DNA of 64,000 nucleotides, taken from positions 13,867,925 through 13,931,924 of the forward strand of contig OX235266.1 in assembly GCA_944472135.2 (NCBI GenBank), in the 5' to 3' direction. Positions 44,765 to 55,634 of this stretch are shown here, one piece after another (within the stretch, counting starts at the first letter, position 1; every line of letters starts with the position of its first letter). Under the pieces are notes generated by a model. That model had not been told where the DNA came from and did not search any database. It saw nothing but the letters and a program-made list of their open reading frames with translations. A program made the position numbers and the translations under genes. The stretch comes from Trichobilharzia regenti (lineage: Eukaryota > Platyhelminthes > Trematoda > Strigeidida > Schistosomatidae).

Positions 44765-44950
44765 TTTTTTTTTTATTTACAGCTTGATTCCACACTGTGT
44801 TTTCGGTACAAGTATGGAATTTTCAGCATGGATATCGGTAGCCCAAATTTTGCAGGCCGACCATAGACATCAGGTGTGCGTCGGTGCGGGCTCGAACCCC
44901 GGACCATGTGCATGGTCGACGAGAGTCCTAACCACTGTGCCACCGACGCA
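44765..44950 (-). repeat. SINE family 1 (tRNA-headed), minus copy
   Basis: Begins with a T run (the A-rich tail in reverse) and ends with the tRNA-like head 'gcgtcggtggcacagtgg' in reverse complement. Box B is 'gggttcgagccc'. Same family as 57594-57789 and 60781-60970. Inserted in the left arm of the PLE. Confidence 0.8.
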
Positions 44951-46446
44951 CAATTGAATCATTTCTATTACGTGTTGGCTTGCAGTTGATTCGATGAGCA
45001 AAGCTTCAGTTATTATTCTCTCCCTCCTCACTGTGACATTAGACTTTATTACTGTCATCTTATCCTATCCCATCCTATTTTTGGTGGTTGTGTGTAACTG
45101 CAGGTAGTGAGTGCTATAGCTGAACTATTCTCTAGATTTCTTATCTTATTCGCATTAACTAATCTAGATTTTCCTGTTTTTCTGTTCAGCTAGTGTGACT
45201 GACTTCCCCTGTTCTACTACTTTTAACTATGTATTTGACCTGCTAATCATTGCGGGGTATTAGATATGCTAAATCATTTTCTTTTAGAGGCTCCACTGTC
45301 AGGAACCTATAACCGAAAAAGCTTGTTTCTAATTGAGTTTATGGGTTTGAATGCCACTTTTATTGCTACCCGTATTGATAAGAATTCTCCGTAAGGCTTC
45401 CGAGGTTCCTTCCAAGCATGGAATTACTACTGATGATTTGGATTCCTTATTGTTGGTGTCGTCAATTATATTATTATTATCATTAGTGTTATCATCATTA
45501 TTATTGTTATCACTGTCGCTACTATCATTAATTATTTTATTTTTACATTTCTATACATATTCCCTGAATAATTTATCAGGCTAATTAATAATTTTCAAGG
45601 CTTCTTTCATGTGTATCACTTCCTGTCTTAGATTTACCTTGGTACTACTTAGTTTTTGTGCTCCATTACTTCAACATTTCACCAATGATGTTTTTACCGA
45701 CATAGGATGGGATGGTCGGAAGTCCAAATATCTGTTTGTATGTGTGGGTCTCCTATAAACTCTAGTGTTTAACTTCCCATCTTCTTTCCTTTTTACTCTG
45801 CAATCTAACATTGGAAGCTCCCCTTCCTGACACTCCAATTCATAAGTGAATTAAATTGAGTTAATGTGTTCGAAATATATATATATATATCAAAGATTGA
45901 TAACAGAAGCTTTCCTCATCGAATCAACTGCAAGCCAACACGTAATAGAAATGATTCAACACCTGTCCCAGATATCTGAAAAATTCTACTACCCCAACGA
46001 CAAATAGAAAAAGACAAAGGGAAGTATAAAACCCAGGTTTCAAAGTCATGTGATCATAATTGATATGATTATGAACAATAAACTGTGTTCGAAACTGTGT
46101 CATCCAGTAAATAATACTGTTTCCCTGTGTGGTACATCTAATAAACAAACTAATATGGAACTTATCTGTAATAATTTAATTATTTTGCATTTCTCATAGA
46201 ACACACGACGTTAAGCATCGCGTTTCGAAGTTTCATTGAGGGTTACGTTGCCCTTCAACGGGTTTAGTTTCCAGGTTTGGAACCCAACCATCCCTTTTCC
46301 CCAACGGACACACTTCCGGTATCGGTTGGGAATAGGACCCCAGAACAGGTGTGGAATAGCTGACGATGCTAATAGCACACGCGCACACATTATGAACCTG
46401 ATGTCAAAATTGAATGTAATTTTGCAAAACTCAAAAAAGTGCTTAC

Positions 46447-46455
46447 GGTAGCGGG
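46447..46455 (-). CDS. candidate micro-exon (9 nt)
   Basis: Minus strand: acceptor ...cattttaattttgataag, exon CCCGCTACC, donor gtaagcact. It lies 131 nt downstream of the 137-nt exon at 46587-46723, which ends in phase 0; here phase 0 reads PAT. Confidence 0.33.
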
Positions 46456-46586
46456 CTTATCAAAATTAAAATGTAAGAAGATTAGTCACAAAGCAAATAT
46501 TAACAAAATTAAAATTCGGATCACTGTCTAGAAGAGAGAAAAAGATTTAGTAAATCAGTTTACTAGCTGCTAGATTCTTTACTTAC

Positions 46587-46723
46587 TGTTTGTAACACTT
46601 TATCAAGGTGTAATTGTAAATCCAGGTCACATCCACTTCTATCTTCATACTTAGCTTTTCTAGACTCAAGGGTCTTCCCCGACTTCAAACAAGGGGCAAA
46701 TACAAGTGGAAACTGTTCAACCT
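46587..46723 (-). CDS. internal exon (137 nt) of an unidentified gene
   Basis: Minus strand: acceptor ...cttatttttgtag, 137 nt, donor ACA|gtaagtaaag. Only one frame is open across the whole exon (entry phase 1, exit phase 0) and it codes 45 residues including VEQFPLVFAPCLKSGKTLES and YEDRSGCDLDLQLHLDKVLQ. The other frames stop quickly. The sequence matches no TE copy in the window, and both splice signals are excellent. The protein family is not recognised. Confidence 0.55.
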
Positions 46724-46739
46724 CTACAAAAATAAGAAT

Positions 46740-46890
46740 TAATTCAATGGATAGTGACTAGCGGTGGAATCTAGAATGCGAATCTCTTCCAATTAGGAAT
46801 TAGTCATCTAGATCTGCCTGTATTTCCAAAGGAGTGAATGGTGGTGACCTCACTGATGCCCATGACTATCGTGCCCCAGGTGATTGGAAA
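46740..46890 (-). repeat. diverged hammerhead satellite monomer fragment
   Basis: 'atggatagtgactagcggtggaatct' and 'attagtcatctagatctgcctgtattt' follow the monomer in reverse. Core lost. Confidence 0.5.
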
Positions 46891-47280
46891 CCAAATGCAC
46901 CTAGTTTTATATATATATATATATATATAAAGTAAATACTACTTTTTAAATGCAAACATGTAATGTAAAAAAGATTCATACATTTTGTCTGAATATAGTA
47001 ACTATCTCCCCTGGCAACAGAATTTATATCCATTCTTCGTCTTATTCTGCGTCACATTTTGTAAAACCCCTTGACAGACGTTCCATCAGCTCATAATCAG
47101 CTGTATAATACGTATTTCACCATTTATGTGAGACTTTTGCATGAAGAGGCACAACAGAAGCTGATTACATTCTAAATCAGTATGTTAAATTCACAATCTT
47201 CTGAAAATTCTCGCAGCCAACTTAGGGAAACATATGATCAACCCTAATATTTAGGCTTAATATTTTATCTCGTTATATTA
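46890..47280. other. unassigned sequence
   Basis: A short (TA)n run at 46911-46929, then AT-rich sequence without a recognised gene. Confidence 0.3.
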
Positions 47281-48320
47281 TTATTATTATTCCCTTTTAA
47301 TCCGAGTAGAACAAAAGGAGGGCTTTAACAGCACATCTCCATTTTAGCCTGCTCTCCACAGTACTACTCATTAGCCGGCTCCAGGTTTTTCCACAATCTG
47401 TCATCTCGTTTTTTACACGATCTGCTTCATGTCCCTCTCAGACGCCCAACTTGTCGTTTCCCTTACGGATTCCCTTCGACCGATGTCCTGTCGCGCGATA
47501 TTATTCCAGGGCCTCCTTAGCGTTTCTCTGATACAACTCCATTTTCTCCGGTGTATTTCTTCAGCAATAAATTCATTCCTTTCCATATTTCCTTGTTACC
47601 AATCCTTTCCAGACGGCAACTATTGATGAAGGTCTACAGCAGCCTGTTGGAAAGGCTTTTTGTGACATGCCAAGTTTCCAAATTATGTAGAAGAACTGGC
47701 CTAACACTGACGTTTAAAATCCAAAACTTTGTTTTCGTACTGAGTGCAGAAGATTTCCAATCTTATATTAGATTAGTGAAGATCTATCTAGCCTTTATGA
47801 TTCCAGTTTTGACATCCTTTCACCAGTAGTTAAAACGACGCTGCCAAGATAAGTAAAAGGAGTGACCTCATTTAAATTTCCCCAGTTAATAGTGATTAGT
47901 GATTGTTATTCGCGGTCAGGTATCTCCATCGCCTGCATCTTCATGATGCTCACTTTAATTCCTGTTTTTTCGCTGTCTCCTCGCTCTGTAAACTTGTTGG
48001 TTTCCGCTAGTAAGTCGTTGAGTGTTTGTCACATTAAAGAGAAGTCATCCTTGAAGTTCATATCTGCTAGAATCTTCATATCGATCCAAGGTATTCCTAT
48101 CTTCCAGCTCTCTAATCACCGTATGCTGACTGATCCAGTTCACCAAAATTAAGAATATCATCGGTAATAGCATTCAGCCTTGGGTTTCAGATAGTCTTGG
48201 TTTATTCCTGTTTTCACTTCTAAGGGTTCTCTGAAGTTTCTTCTGTGGATCACCAGGCAAATGGTATTGTCAAATATTTTACTATAGATACTCTTTCCAA
48301 TCACAATTTTTACGAAAAAT
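47280..48320 (-). mobile_element. RTE LINE copy, decayed
   Basis: Starts at its 3' end with ATT repeats (47277-47293) and 'cccttttaatccgagtagaac', then the minus-strand ORF2 C-terminus. The landmark 'gatggtgatt'-type region is near 47890, with the 'aattaagaatatcatcgg' block before motif B near 48150. It ends at the PLE border. Confidence 0.7.
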
Positions 48321-49965
48321 AACAAGTCATATAAGCGAACAATATTGTCTTCAATTAGATCTTCTTCATGCTTTACTCTAATTTACATAGATTAGTATGT
48401 AATAAATTTTAACCAATGACGGTGATTTTGTGGATCAAATAATAATAATGTGGTAAATATTCTGAACGAAGTTAATAACGATGATTATAATGATAACAAA
48501 ATATTGATAATAAGGTTTATGCAGGTGGTGATCAGAATAACAAAGATAGTGTATATATATATATGTGTCTTTGTAGACAATTCAATAAATAAATAAATTA
48601 GGTCAAATCTTAAAAGGTGAAGTGGAACGATAATCAGAGGTTAAATAAATATTATAAAAGCGCGAAGGAGATGGATGATGAGAAAGGGTGGGAGGGTTTT
48701 GAATAGAATTCACCTAGGCCGGAAGAGAGAGAAAGGTAGAAAAAACTTCTTTTGTATACAAAGACTAGGATTGTTCTCTCGAATTAATTCCCATAGCAGC
48801 TCCGGCTATCTGTAAAAGACGGGTTCTGATTCCGTTCGAAAGACTCGATGGAATGCATAGATAACTTTGAAGGCACTATTTTTGTCCACTTGGTGACCAC
48901 TAATAATCAAATGGGCCAAAATAGAACTTCGTATGGATTTTATTTGACCTTTTCCAAACCATGAAGGAAGATGCTCATTAATGCGTTTGTTAAGCTGTCT
49001 AATTGTTCGCCCTATATAGCTCTCTCCACAATAGCAACTAAATTTATAGATACACATGGAAGTGTCACAGCTAGATAGCTTATCTTTCGCTTGAGGAATC
49101 AAAATTGGCCGGCTGGAAAATGACAAACAGAGGGTGGCGGCAGTAGAAGTCCGTTTTATCGCTCTCGATGATCTCAGATGTAAGACTTCGCTAGCCACGT
49201 CTACATTAAATTGCAGTTTCATGAACAGTTGTTTCTTTTTAACTGTTGTCGGTTTTTCTCTATTGTACTTGGTATTCATGTGTCTCCTTACAAATCTACC
49301 AGGGTAACCCATTTGGACCAACTTATTTTGGGTGTATCCTAGCTCATTCTCTAGAGAGTCATCTGTACAGATGCGTCTTGCTCTATTCGTCAGGCATCTG
49401 ACCAAATTCATTTTGTAACGGATTGGTACATAACTGAGGAAATGTGTATATTGTCCTACAGATGTAGGTTTTCTACAGACATCTCTCTTTAGTGAACTAT
49501 CCTCTCTTCTGCTCAATTGGACGTCAAGAAAATGTAGTCCACCATCATATTCTTCTTCACAAGTGAACATGAGCGATGGATGTGCATCAATAAACTTTTT
49601 TAACATTTCATTCTTGTCAGCTTTCACATCAGGAATAATAAACGTATTTATCATCAACATATCGAAAATAAGAATCAGCTTTATCTATTACTGGTTTCAA
49701 TGGACCATTTTTAATCGACATCCGAATACCAGTTATTAGTATGAAAGAGTTGCTTTTAAGATGTACTGTGAATGTACACTTCACATGCAACAACCTTTAC
49801 TACAGGCAAATCGACGGTATTGCCATGGGTGGTTCTCCATTGGGGCCAATTTTAGCAGATTTCTTTCTTGCCACAAAATCATCGTTATTGGGTAGAATTT
49901 TTTAAATATAAGTCTATGTAAATAAGAGTAAAGCCTGCAGAAGATCTAAATGAAAAATAAAAGAA
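48310..49965 (-). mobile_element. Penelope-like element with short terminal inverted repeats and inverted RT piece
   Basis: Ends 48327-48420 and 49879-49960 are reverse complements over about 85 bp. The minus strand codes RT C-terminus plus EN (48806-49660). The plus strand at 49730-49885 codes a separate RT palm block (NNLYYRQIDGIAMGGSPLGP, then ILADFFLA) in the opposite direction. The 5' part of the ORF is thus inverted relative to the rest. Confidence 0.78.
48806..49660 (-). CDS. PLE RT C-terminus plus GIY-YIG endonuclease
   Basis: 284 codons open: DAHPSLMFTCEEEYDGGLHF, FLDVQLSRRE, CRKPTSVGQYTHFLSYVPIR, MNLVRCLTNRARRICTDD, YPGRFVRRHMN, KKKQLFMKLQFNVDVASEVL, then SCDTSMCIYKFSCYCGESYIGR with EHLPSWFGKGQ and SSILAHLIISGH. 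It is intact from after the RT active site to the end. The catalytic aspartates of the RT lie upstream and are not in this frame. Confidence 0.8.
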   Translation of the reverse strand: MLMINTFIIPDVKADKNEMLKKFIDAHPSLMFTCEEEYDGGLHFLDVQLSRREDSSLKRDVCRKPTSVGQYTHFLSYVPIRYKMNLVRCLTNRARRICTDDSLENELGYTQNKLVQMGYPGRFVRRHMNTKYNREKPTTVKKKQLFMKLQFNVDVASEVLHLRSSRAIKRTSTAATLCLSFSSRPILIPQAKDKLSSCDTSMCIYKFSCYCGESYIGRTIRQLNKRINEHLPSWFGKGQIKSIRSSILAHLIISGHQVDKNSAFKVIYAFHRVFRTESEPVFYR

Positions 49966-50043
49966 CACAAGGGAATTAGTATACGTGTCGTGTTTCTAAT
50001 ATTCAAGCATAACAACAATTTAAAACCACTGAAAGGTGCTTAC

Positions 50044-50052
50044 ACTGATTCA
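50044..50052 (-). CDS. candidate micro-exon (9 nt)
   Basis: Minus strand: acceptor ...tattttcaacttttaatag, exon TGAATCAGT, donor gtaagcacc. Signals are strong. It is open in phases 1 and 2 only. If joined to the 137-nt exon in phase 1 the junction would create a stop (T|AG), so it probably belongs to another transcript or is a chance match. Confidence 0.33.
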
Positions 50053-50114
50053 CTATTAAAAGTTGAAAATACAACCGTAGAAGACAGTAGTAAGAGAGTG
50101 TTTAATAGGAAATT

Positions 50115-50116
<2 letters not shown>

Positions 50117-50161
<45 letters not shown>

Positions 50162-50167
50162 AAAATA

Positions 50168-50209
<42 letters not shown>
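50117..50209. repeat. two adjacent (TA)n microsatellites
   Basis: (TA)n at 50117-50159 and 50170-50209, separated by 'ccaaaatatgc'. Confidence 0.95.
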
Positions 50210-50212
<3 letters not shown>

Positions 50213-51032
50213 GTATCTTCAATGCACCACATATGCACAGATCTCTCGTGTTGTGCCTGAACTTCACTTCTTCTTCTCGTCCTTCATATTATGTTTTCTT
50301 TGTCTTCCTTTCACATTTCCCACATGCCTCCACAACGCTGTATCAATTGCCTTCTTTGCAATCAGAAGTATCTCACTGTTATTTCGTGTTTTTATGATAA
50401 TGAACGTCTCTTTTTATATACTACTGATAAATCTTATTAGTAGCTCTCGACATATAATGTCTTCAAACAGTTTATATTTCATATATGTTTACATTTGAAA
50501 TAAAGTCAATCGCTTTCTATACGAGTAAAGATATATTCAGCCTGATCAATTTCTAACCAGTAAGATTGAGTGAAGAAATATTTACTTTTCAGTTAGATCC
50601 TCATCTCAGTCTGGCTCTACTCTAATATACACGTATAGCATTTTTATTATTACAATGCACAACAGTTAACCAATCAAGTGGCACTGATATGTTCGTTAAC
50701 AATAACTAGTCAGTGTCAACATGTCAATGCGACGGGTGATAATTAACGAAGAAAATCAATACACACAATTAAAAGGTGGAAATGGTTACACTAAGTGGAT
50801 TGCATAATGCATAATTTTGGAAAGATGAAGAGCAATTAAGGAATACGCGTGTGCACAGGTTGATTAGATAACAAACTGTTAAAGAAAATAAAACGATGAT
50901 AATTTGTACCTAAAGTTGAAGTGGTCATAAGAATAAAATAATTTTTACAAGGATAACACGTAATTAAAGATGAAGTAGTCAGAAAAATAAAATAATTTGG
51001 ACAATTATAGTTTTTTAAAAAGAAAAATTATT

Positions 51033-51698
51033 CTAGGGGGAGGGTGATGGAGTAGTCCGGTTTATACAGTCATGTAACGATGGCCAAGGTAAGGAAAGTG
51101 GCTGTACAAATTTCTTCTGAACACACAAGTTTGGCTTCTTCAGATGGATTCCTATTGCTCCAGCTGTATACAGAAGACGAACTCGTAGAGCAAAATTAAG
51201 ATTAGTAGGAATACGATAAATAATTTTAAATGCAGTATTAACGTCAACCTTATGCTCACTATCTACAAGGTGGGCTAAAACAGAGCTACGAATAGATCTT
51301 GTTTGTCCCTTGCTTAACCATGCCTGATGATGTTCGGAAAAACGGTGATGAACCTCCCTAATTGTACGCCCGATGTAGCTGGCTCCGCAGCTGCAGTCAA
51401 ACTGGTAGATACACATAGAAGAAGCAAATTCAGGTAGTTTATCCTTATTACTCGAATGCAGAATAGGTGTGGTTGTGAAGAGACACCGTACCTCTGCTGC
51501 GTAATCAGCTATTTTAACTGCATTCTTCAGTCGTTGTGTTATTATTTCGCTGATGTTGTCACCGAGGAACTGAAGTTTTATGAACAGTGGTTTTTTCGGA
51601 ACTGTTGCAATAGTGACTGTCCTAGGTGATGAATTCATATTTTTCTCAATAAACTTATCTGGATAACCACATTTTCTAAGTAATTCTCTAATAATCAT
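51033..51698 (-). CDS. PLE linker and GIY-YIG endonuclease
   Basis: 221 codons: RELLRKCGYPDKFIEKNMN, KKPLFIKLQFLGDNISEIIT, FASSMCIYQFDCSCGASYIG with EHHQAWLSKGQ, SSVLAHLVDSEHKVD and TAFKIIYRIPTNLNF, then a C-terminal LCVQKKFVQPL. All GIY-YIG landmarks appear present. It is separated from the RT part (51761-52045) by a frameshift near 51720-51770. Confidence 0.78.
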   Translation of the reverse strand: MIIRELLRKCGYPDKFIEKNMNSSPRTVTIATVPKKPLFIKLQFLGDNISEIITQRLKNAVKIADYAAEVRCLFTTTPILHSSNKDKLPEFASSMCIYQFDCSCGASYIGRTIREVHHRFSEHHQAWLSKGQTRSIRSSVLAHLVDSEHKVDVNTAFKIIYRIPTNLNFALRVRLLYTAGAIGIHLKKPNLCVQKKFVQPLSLPWPSLHDCINRTTPSPSP

Positions 51699-51760
51699 CT
51701 TAAGCTCCTCATTGAAGCAGTTGTCTGAACAGATTAACTTAGGTCTACGAAACAGACACT

Positions 51761-52045
51761 TTACCAGGCTATGCGTTTATATTTCAAAGGTACAAAACTC
51801 AAAAAATGAGTGTACTGACCTGTTGTTGTAGGTTTCCTGTACACACTCCTTCTTAGTGTGCCATCTTCTTTCCTTGCCATGAAGACGTCTAGGAATGAGA
51901 TACTGTCATTACTTCCCTTCTCTATGGTAAAGTTAATTGCTGAATAGGCATCATTAAACTTGTCAAGGATGTTCATTGCATCGTCATCGTTTTTCATGAC
52001 CGGAAATGTATCATCCATATATCGACAGTAGAAATCGAAGTCCAT
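51761..52045 (-). pseudogene. PLE RT palm and thumb segment
   Basis: FYCRYMDDTFPVMKNDDDAM holds the RT active site as YMDD. FLDVFMARKEDGTLRRSVYR and PTTTGQYTHFLSFVPLKYK follow. The frame is lost downstream near 51765, and the 5' half of the RT (fingers) is absent. Confidence 0.75.
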
Positions 52046-52588
52046 TCTCTAACTTAGCGAGGAAGAAATCAGCTAGGATTGAGCCTAATCGGGAACCCAT
52101 AGCTACACCATGAATTTGTCTGTAATATTCCTTATTGAATAAGAAATGCACGTTCATTCTACATCTTAAAATAAGTTACTTCAAGGTGAGTACAGAAATG
52201 CCAATTTCTATGTTTCGTGTAGTAATCCAAATTATTTTATTTTTCTGACTACTTCGTCTTTAATTACGTGTTATCCTTGTAAAAATTATTTTATTCTTAT
52301 GACCACTTCAACTTTAGGTACAAATTATCATCGTTTTATTTTCTTTAACAGTCTGTTATCTAATCAACCTGTGCACACGCGTATTCCTTAATTGCTCTTC
52401 ATCTTTCCAAAATTATGCATTATGCAATCCACTTAGTGTAACCATTTCCACCTTTTAATTGTGTGTATTGATTTTCTTCGTTAATTATCACCCGTCGCAT
52501 TGACATGTTGACACTGACTAGTTATTGTTAACGAACATATCAGTGCCACTTGATTGGTAAATTGTTGTGAATTGTAGTAAAAATGCTT

Positions 52589-52592
<4 letters not shown>

Positions 52593-52635
<43 letters not shown>
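52593..52635. repeat. (TA)n microsatellite in PLE arm
   Basis: Forty-odd alternating bases at the place where the left arm has only 'tatacacgtatag'. Confidence 0.9.
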
Positions 52636-52641
<6 letters not shown>

Positions 52642-52919
52642 AGATTCAGAGATGAGGATCTAACTGAAAAGTAAATATTTCTTCGCTCAGTCTATCTGTG
52701 ATCAATTTCTTACTGACTGTTTATAACACGCGATCAGTAGATGCCTCTTGGCAGTATGGAAATTGTGCGCATACCGATCTGTTTTGCCTTAAGATCTACC
52801 CTTTGTAGACTGTGTGATGTTAACTGACTTCATTAAAAGGATATACATACCAGTTCAACCATCCCTAATTTCAGAAAAGTATTTTTTGAAGTGTTGGTTT
52901 GAAGAGATTTGAGTGGAGA

Positions 52920-53150
52920 CTGTTGTCATTACGAGCTGACACCATTTAGAGTATCACTGGAAAGCCATCTAGATGTACTGGGCAGATGCTTCGTTTCAGT
53001 TTAGCTCTGTTCAGCGATACGCATCCATCGTGGTTGATATATTTGGGACCTTCCAATCACACGGCGAGTGCAAAAACTAGTCAACCACATGCACCCAGTT
53101 CAACAGCTCACCACTTATATAACTTCCATCAGCTCGCGCAACTACCCGCC
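52920..53150 (-). repeat. SINE-like family 2, minus copy
   Basis: 'gagctgacaccatttagagtatcactggaaagccat' and 'cttcgtttcagtttagctctgttcagc' follow the family tail; the head is diverged. Confidence 0.45.
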
Positions 53151-53339
53151 AATGTTATCAGCGAGTAAAACTTACTAGACTCTTACTAGACTTGTTGAAG
53201 CCTGCTGTTTACAAGTTCTCATCAGAACCTCAGGTGAATTCCTGTGTAGACCCGGCAGCCACCAGTGATCATCAGATTCTAACAACAGACGGCGAGACAT
53301 GGAAGTCAAGGAATGTATTTTATTAGTCAAACCGCCGTT

Positions 53340-54060
53340 GATATTATTACTATATCCTTTAATTCCTAGAGGAACATAGGGCTTCAGCCGCGCGTCTCCA
53401 TTGCTTTCGGTCCTCTGCCAACGTTTTCATCCCGCTCCAAGTCTGCCCACATGCTTTCGTCTCATCTTCAAATCACCTCCTCCAAGTCACCCTTGCACTG
53501 ACGACCAAGTCACCACTTCCCTTTCGGGTTCCACTCGAGCGATGGCTTGTCTAGTGATGTCACTTGATGGTTTTTATTCTCGGAATATGGCCAATCCACC
53601 TACCTCCATTTTACCCTGCTTATTTGTTTCACAGTCGGTTCCTGGTTGGTTCGCTCATTGCCAGAGATCCCTGTTGCCGATCTTTTCTGGCCAGTCATCT
53701 GATCTTGAGTATTGAGCGAAGACACCTAACTGTTGATCAAGGTCTGTAGTTTGTGTGATGTGTTCTTAATGACGCGCCAAGTTTCTGATCCGTATAGTAG
53801 CTCTGAATGAGTTCACATTGGAGTTAAAAATCTGGATCTTATTTCTGATGATGAGTGCTGTTGACCTCCACACAAACTTGAGGGTAATGAAAGCTTGCCT
53901 TGCTTTCCCGTGTCTGGCTTTGATACCCTCGTCAGTTTCGTCAGCCTGTAGTTGAAAAGATGCTTCCCAGGTAGGGTAGGTAAAGGAGGTTGTTTCTTTC
54001 AGGTTTCTCCCATTTATGCTGATTGTTGTCTGTTGTTGTTGCTGTTGGCCAGGAATTTAC
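53340..54060 (-). mobile_element. RTE LINE 3' fragment
   Basis: 3' end at 53345 ('tttaattcctagaggaacatagggcttcagccgcgcg'), minus-strand ORF2 C-terminus to 'ttgttgctgttggccaggaattt' at 54055. Very similar to 35.4-36.1 kb. Confidence 0.75.
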
Positions 54061-54435
54061 ACTGGACAACATGAAGTAGAATGTTCATATATGCATGGTA
54101 TTCTGTTGCTGACGCAGCACTGAACTGTGAGAATAATATTCTAACTCTAGCAACAAGCAAAATCTTCAAATAGATATATCGTGTTCTGTCGCTAATGCTG
54201 CATTGAACTATGGAAATATGTGAGTACCATGTTCTGTTGGCACATACACACTGTCTGTATCACACCACCACCACCACCATCACAAGAGTATTGAAATCTC
54301 CACTGAAGATGTAAACATGTAATGTTATTATAGGGGTGTGAAATGTAAACTGATAGACGTAAATATCACATCCGTCAGGGAGTATGGAGGGGAATCAATT
54401 GCTCATCATTTTCATCTTTTGTTTAAATGCACGGA
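54060..54435. other. unassigned sequence with internal duplication
   Basis: Two diverged repeats of 'gttctgt.gct.a.gc.gca.tgaact' occur at about 54100-54135 and 54180-54215. The (CAC)n stretch near 54270 adjoins a repeat also seen at 18.84 kb. Confidence 0.35.
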
Positions 54436-54610
54436 GGATTCCACCATGAGCTGATATCCGCTAGAGAAACTCTGGAAAACATGGGAGTACTGGACAGCTG
54501 TTTCGTCCTAGTCTTAAACTCTTCATTAGTGCGCACTTACCACGGTTCAAACCCAAGACCTTCTGGTTACAAGGTGAGCTAGCTCAGAGACCATTGAGCC
54601 AGTGAAAGAT
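54435..54610 (-). repeat. SINE-like family 2, minus copy
   Basis: 'caagaccttctggttacaaggtgagctagctcagagaccattgagcc' is the head in reverse complement. Confidence 0.6.
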
Positions 54611-54876
54611 GTCAGAAATTTCATTTCCACAGAATCCAGAGTTCAACATTATGCGCAAAAAGTACTACAAGAGTTTAATTACAACTCACGGCTGGCATTA
54701 TTTTCTGCAATCTTAGCTTCGCTTCAAGAGTTACCCTTTATCGCCATCTGTTTTGATCCTTAAATCAGTCGGTGTCCACAATTAGGACTACAAAAACACA
54801 TAATTTTACAAACAATCATCCTACAGTAATAATTGGTTTTTGGAGTTCACTGTGTAAAATTTAAAGTCAGTCTTAC

Positions 54877-54913
54877 CGTTTAGCCTCTGAAGGATGTTTA
54901 GCCTCTTCGAAAT
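54877..54913 (-). CDS. candidate short exon (37 nt)
   Basis: Minus strand: acceptor ...caatatttcttttcttcag, 37 nt, donor CG|gtaagactg. This is the strongest polypyrimidine tract seen here. Open in phase 0 (ISKRLNILQRLN) and phase 1 (FEEAKHPSEAK). Entered in phase 0 it leaves phase 1 with a G, which would join the 137-nt exon at 46587-46723 in its only open frame. Confidence 0.45.
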
Positions 54914-55249
54914 CTGAAGAAAAGAAATATTGAATTAAAAATTGAGAAATGTAACCGTATAAAGTAATTTCCACTGACATTTCACTTGTTCATTGAAGAA
55001 TCACCAATAAGATATTTGATTAAATTCTAATCTCATTAATTATGTCTTAACAAAATAAGACGACTTCATTTTGGTCATTGAGTTGCACAAACAGATTTTG
55101 ATAGGTATTTTTGATGTTCAGGTGCATCACCGACTGTGTGTAGAGCCTTCAACAGCCTTGGCCTAGAAATGCTTTGGAAGCTGATTGATTCAACATCATT
55201 GGATTGAAGGGCCGTAAACTCTTATCGATCCCGTTCAATATCAATATAC

Positions 55250-55620
55250 GATGATGTTGCGTGTCAAGTGATTCAACAGGGGAGAGCTAGCGAAGCAGCA
55301 GTAAAACACGACTGACTGCTACCACACTGGTAATACTCCTAATTGTGGTAGACTGGATTATGCATCAGACTTTGCATGCGAGTGAGAAGACAGGAATACG
55401 TTGAACTGATAAGAAGATACCCAACCGTGAAAATCAGGCACCAATCATTATTGACGGTAGAAATCTGAATGAGTTCACTCGCACACATATGAGCAGCATC
55501 GTTCTATTACATGCGGCACTGATGAGGTTGGTGAGACTAGGATCTGAAAGACAATTCAGACCTTCAGTAATCTAAAATCAATTTAGAAAATTTTCAAGTA
55601 TTGATTTTTGTAGGGATTTT
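55250..55620 (+). mobile_element. RTE LINE fragment
   Basis: 'cctaattgtggtagactggattatgcatcagac' and 'gtgagaagacaggaatacg' are the motif B-C spacer of the RTE; the rest is diverged. Confidence 0.55.
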
Positions 55621-55634
55621 TTAGTTTGATTGGT

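Larger units (their letters stand above)
40160..46165 (-). mobile_element. Penelope-like element split by nested LTR elements and a SINE
   Basis: The right arm 45890-46165 is the reverse complement of the left arm, which is split into 40160-40192 ('ttccatatcagtttctctattagatgtat') and 44589-45010. The split is the LTR insertion 40193-44588. The interior minus strand near 45860-45690 reads VKRKEDGKLNTRVYRRPTHT, a PLE RT C-terminal block. The SINE at 44765-44950 lies inside the left arm. A fragment of the same arm end recurs at 63704-63738. Confidence 0.75.
50560..52705 (-). mobile_element. Penelope-like element with about 430-bp terminal inverted repeats
   Basis: Arms 50560-51010 and 52225-52705 are reverse complements for about 430 bp. 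The right arm carries a (TA)n expansion at 52593-52635. Interior minus-strand coding covers RT C-terminal half and EN. Near 52050-52140 the reverse complement still shows the RT block before the active site, and PLE motif YCRYMDDTF is at about 52035. Confidence 0.82.

Noticed and set aside
45351..45584. plus-strand ORF rich in Leu and Ser
   Set aside because: Comes from ATT/ATC repeats inside a minus-strand PLE.
52851..52864. 14-nt minus-strand candidate (acceptor ttttctgaaattag, donor gtatgtata)
   Set aside because: Signals are decent, but the phase (1 to 0) cannot be joined to the 137-nt exon. Not enough support.
54690..54704. 15-nt minus-strand candidate with donor gtgagttg
   Set aside because: The acceptor lacks a pyrimidine tract; kept out of the exon list.
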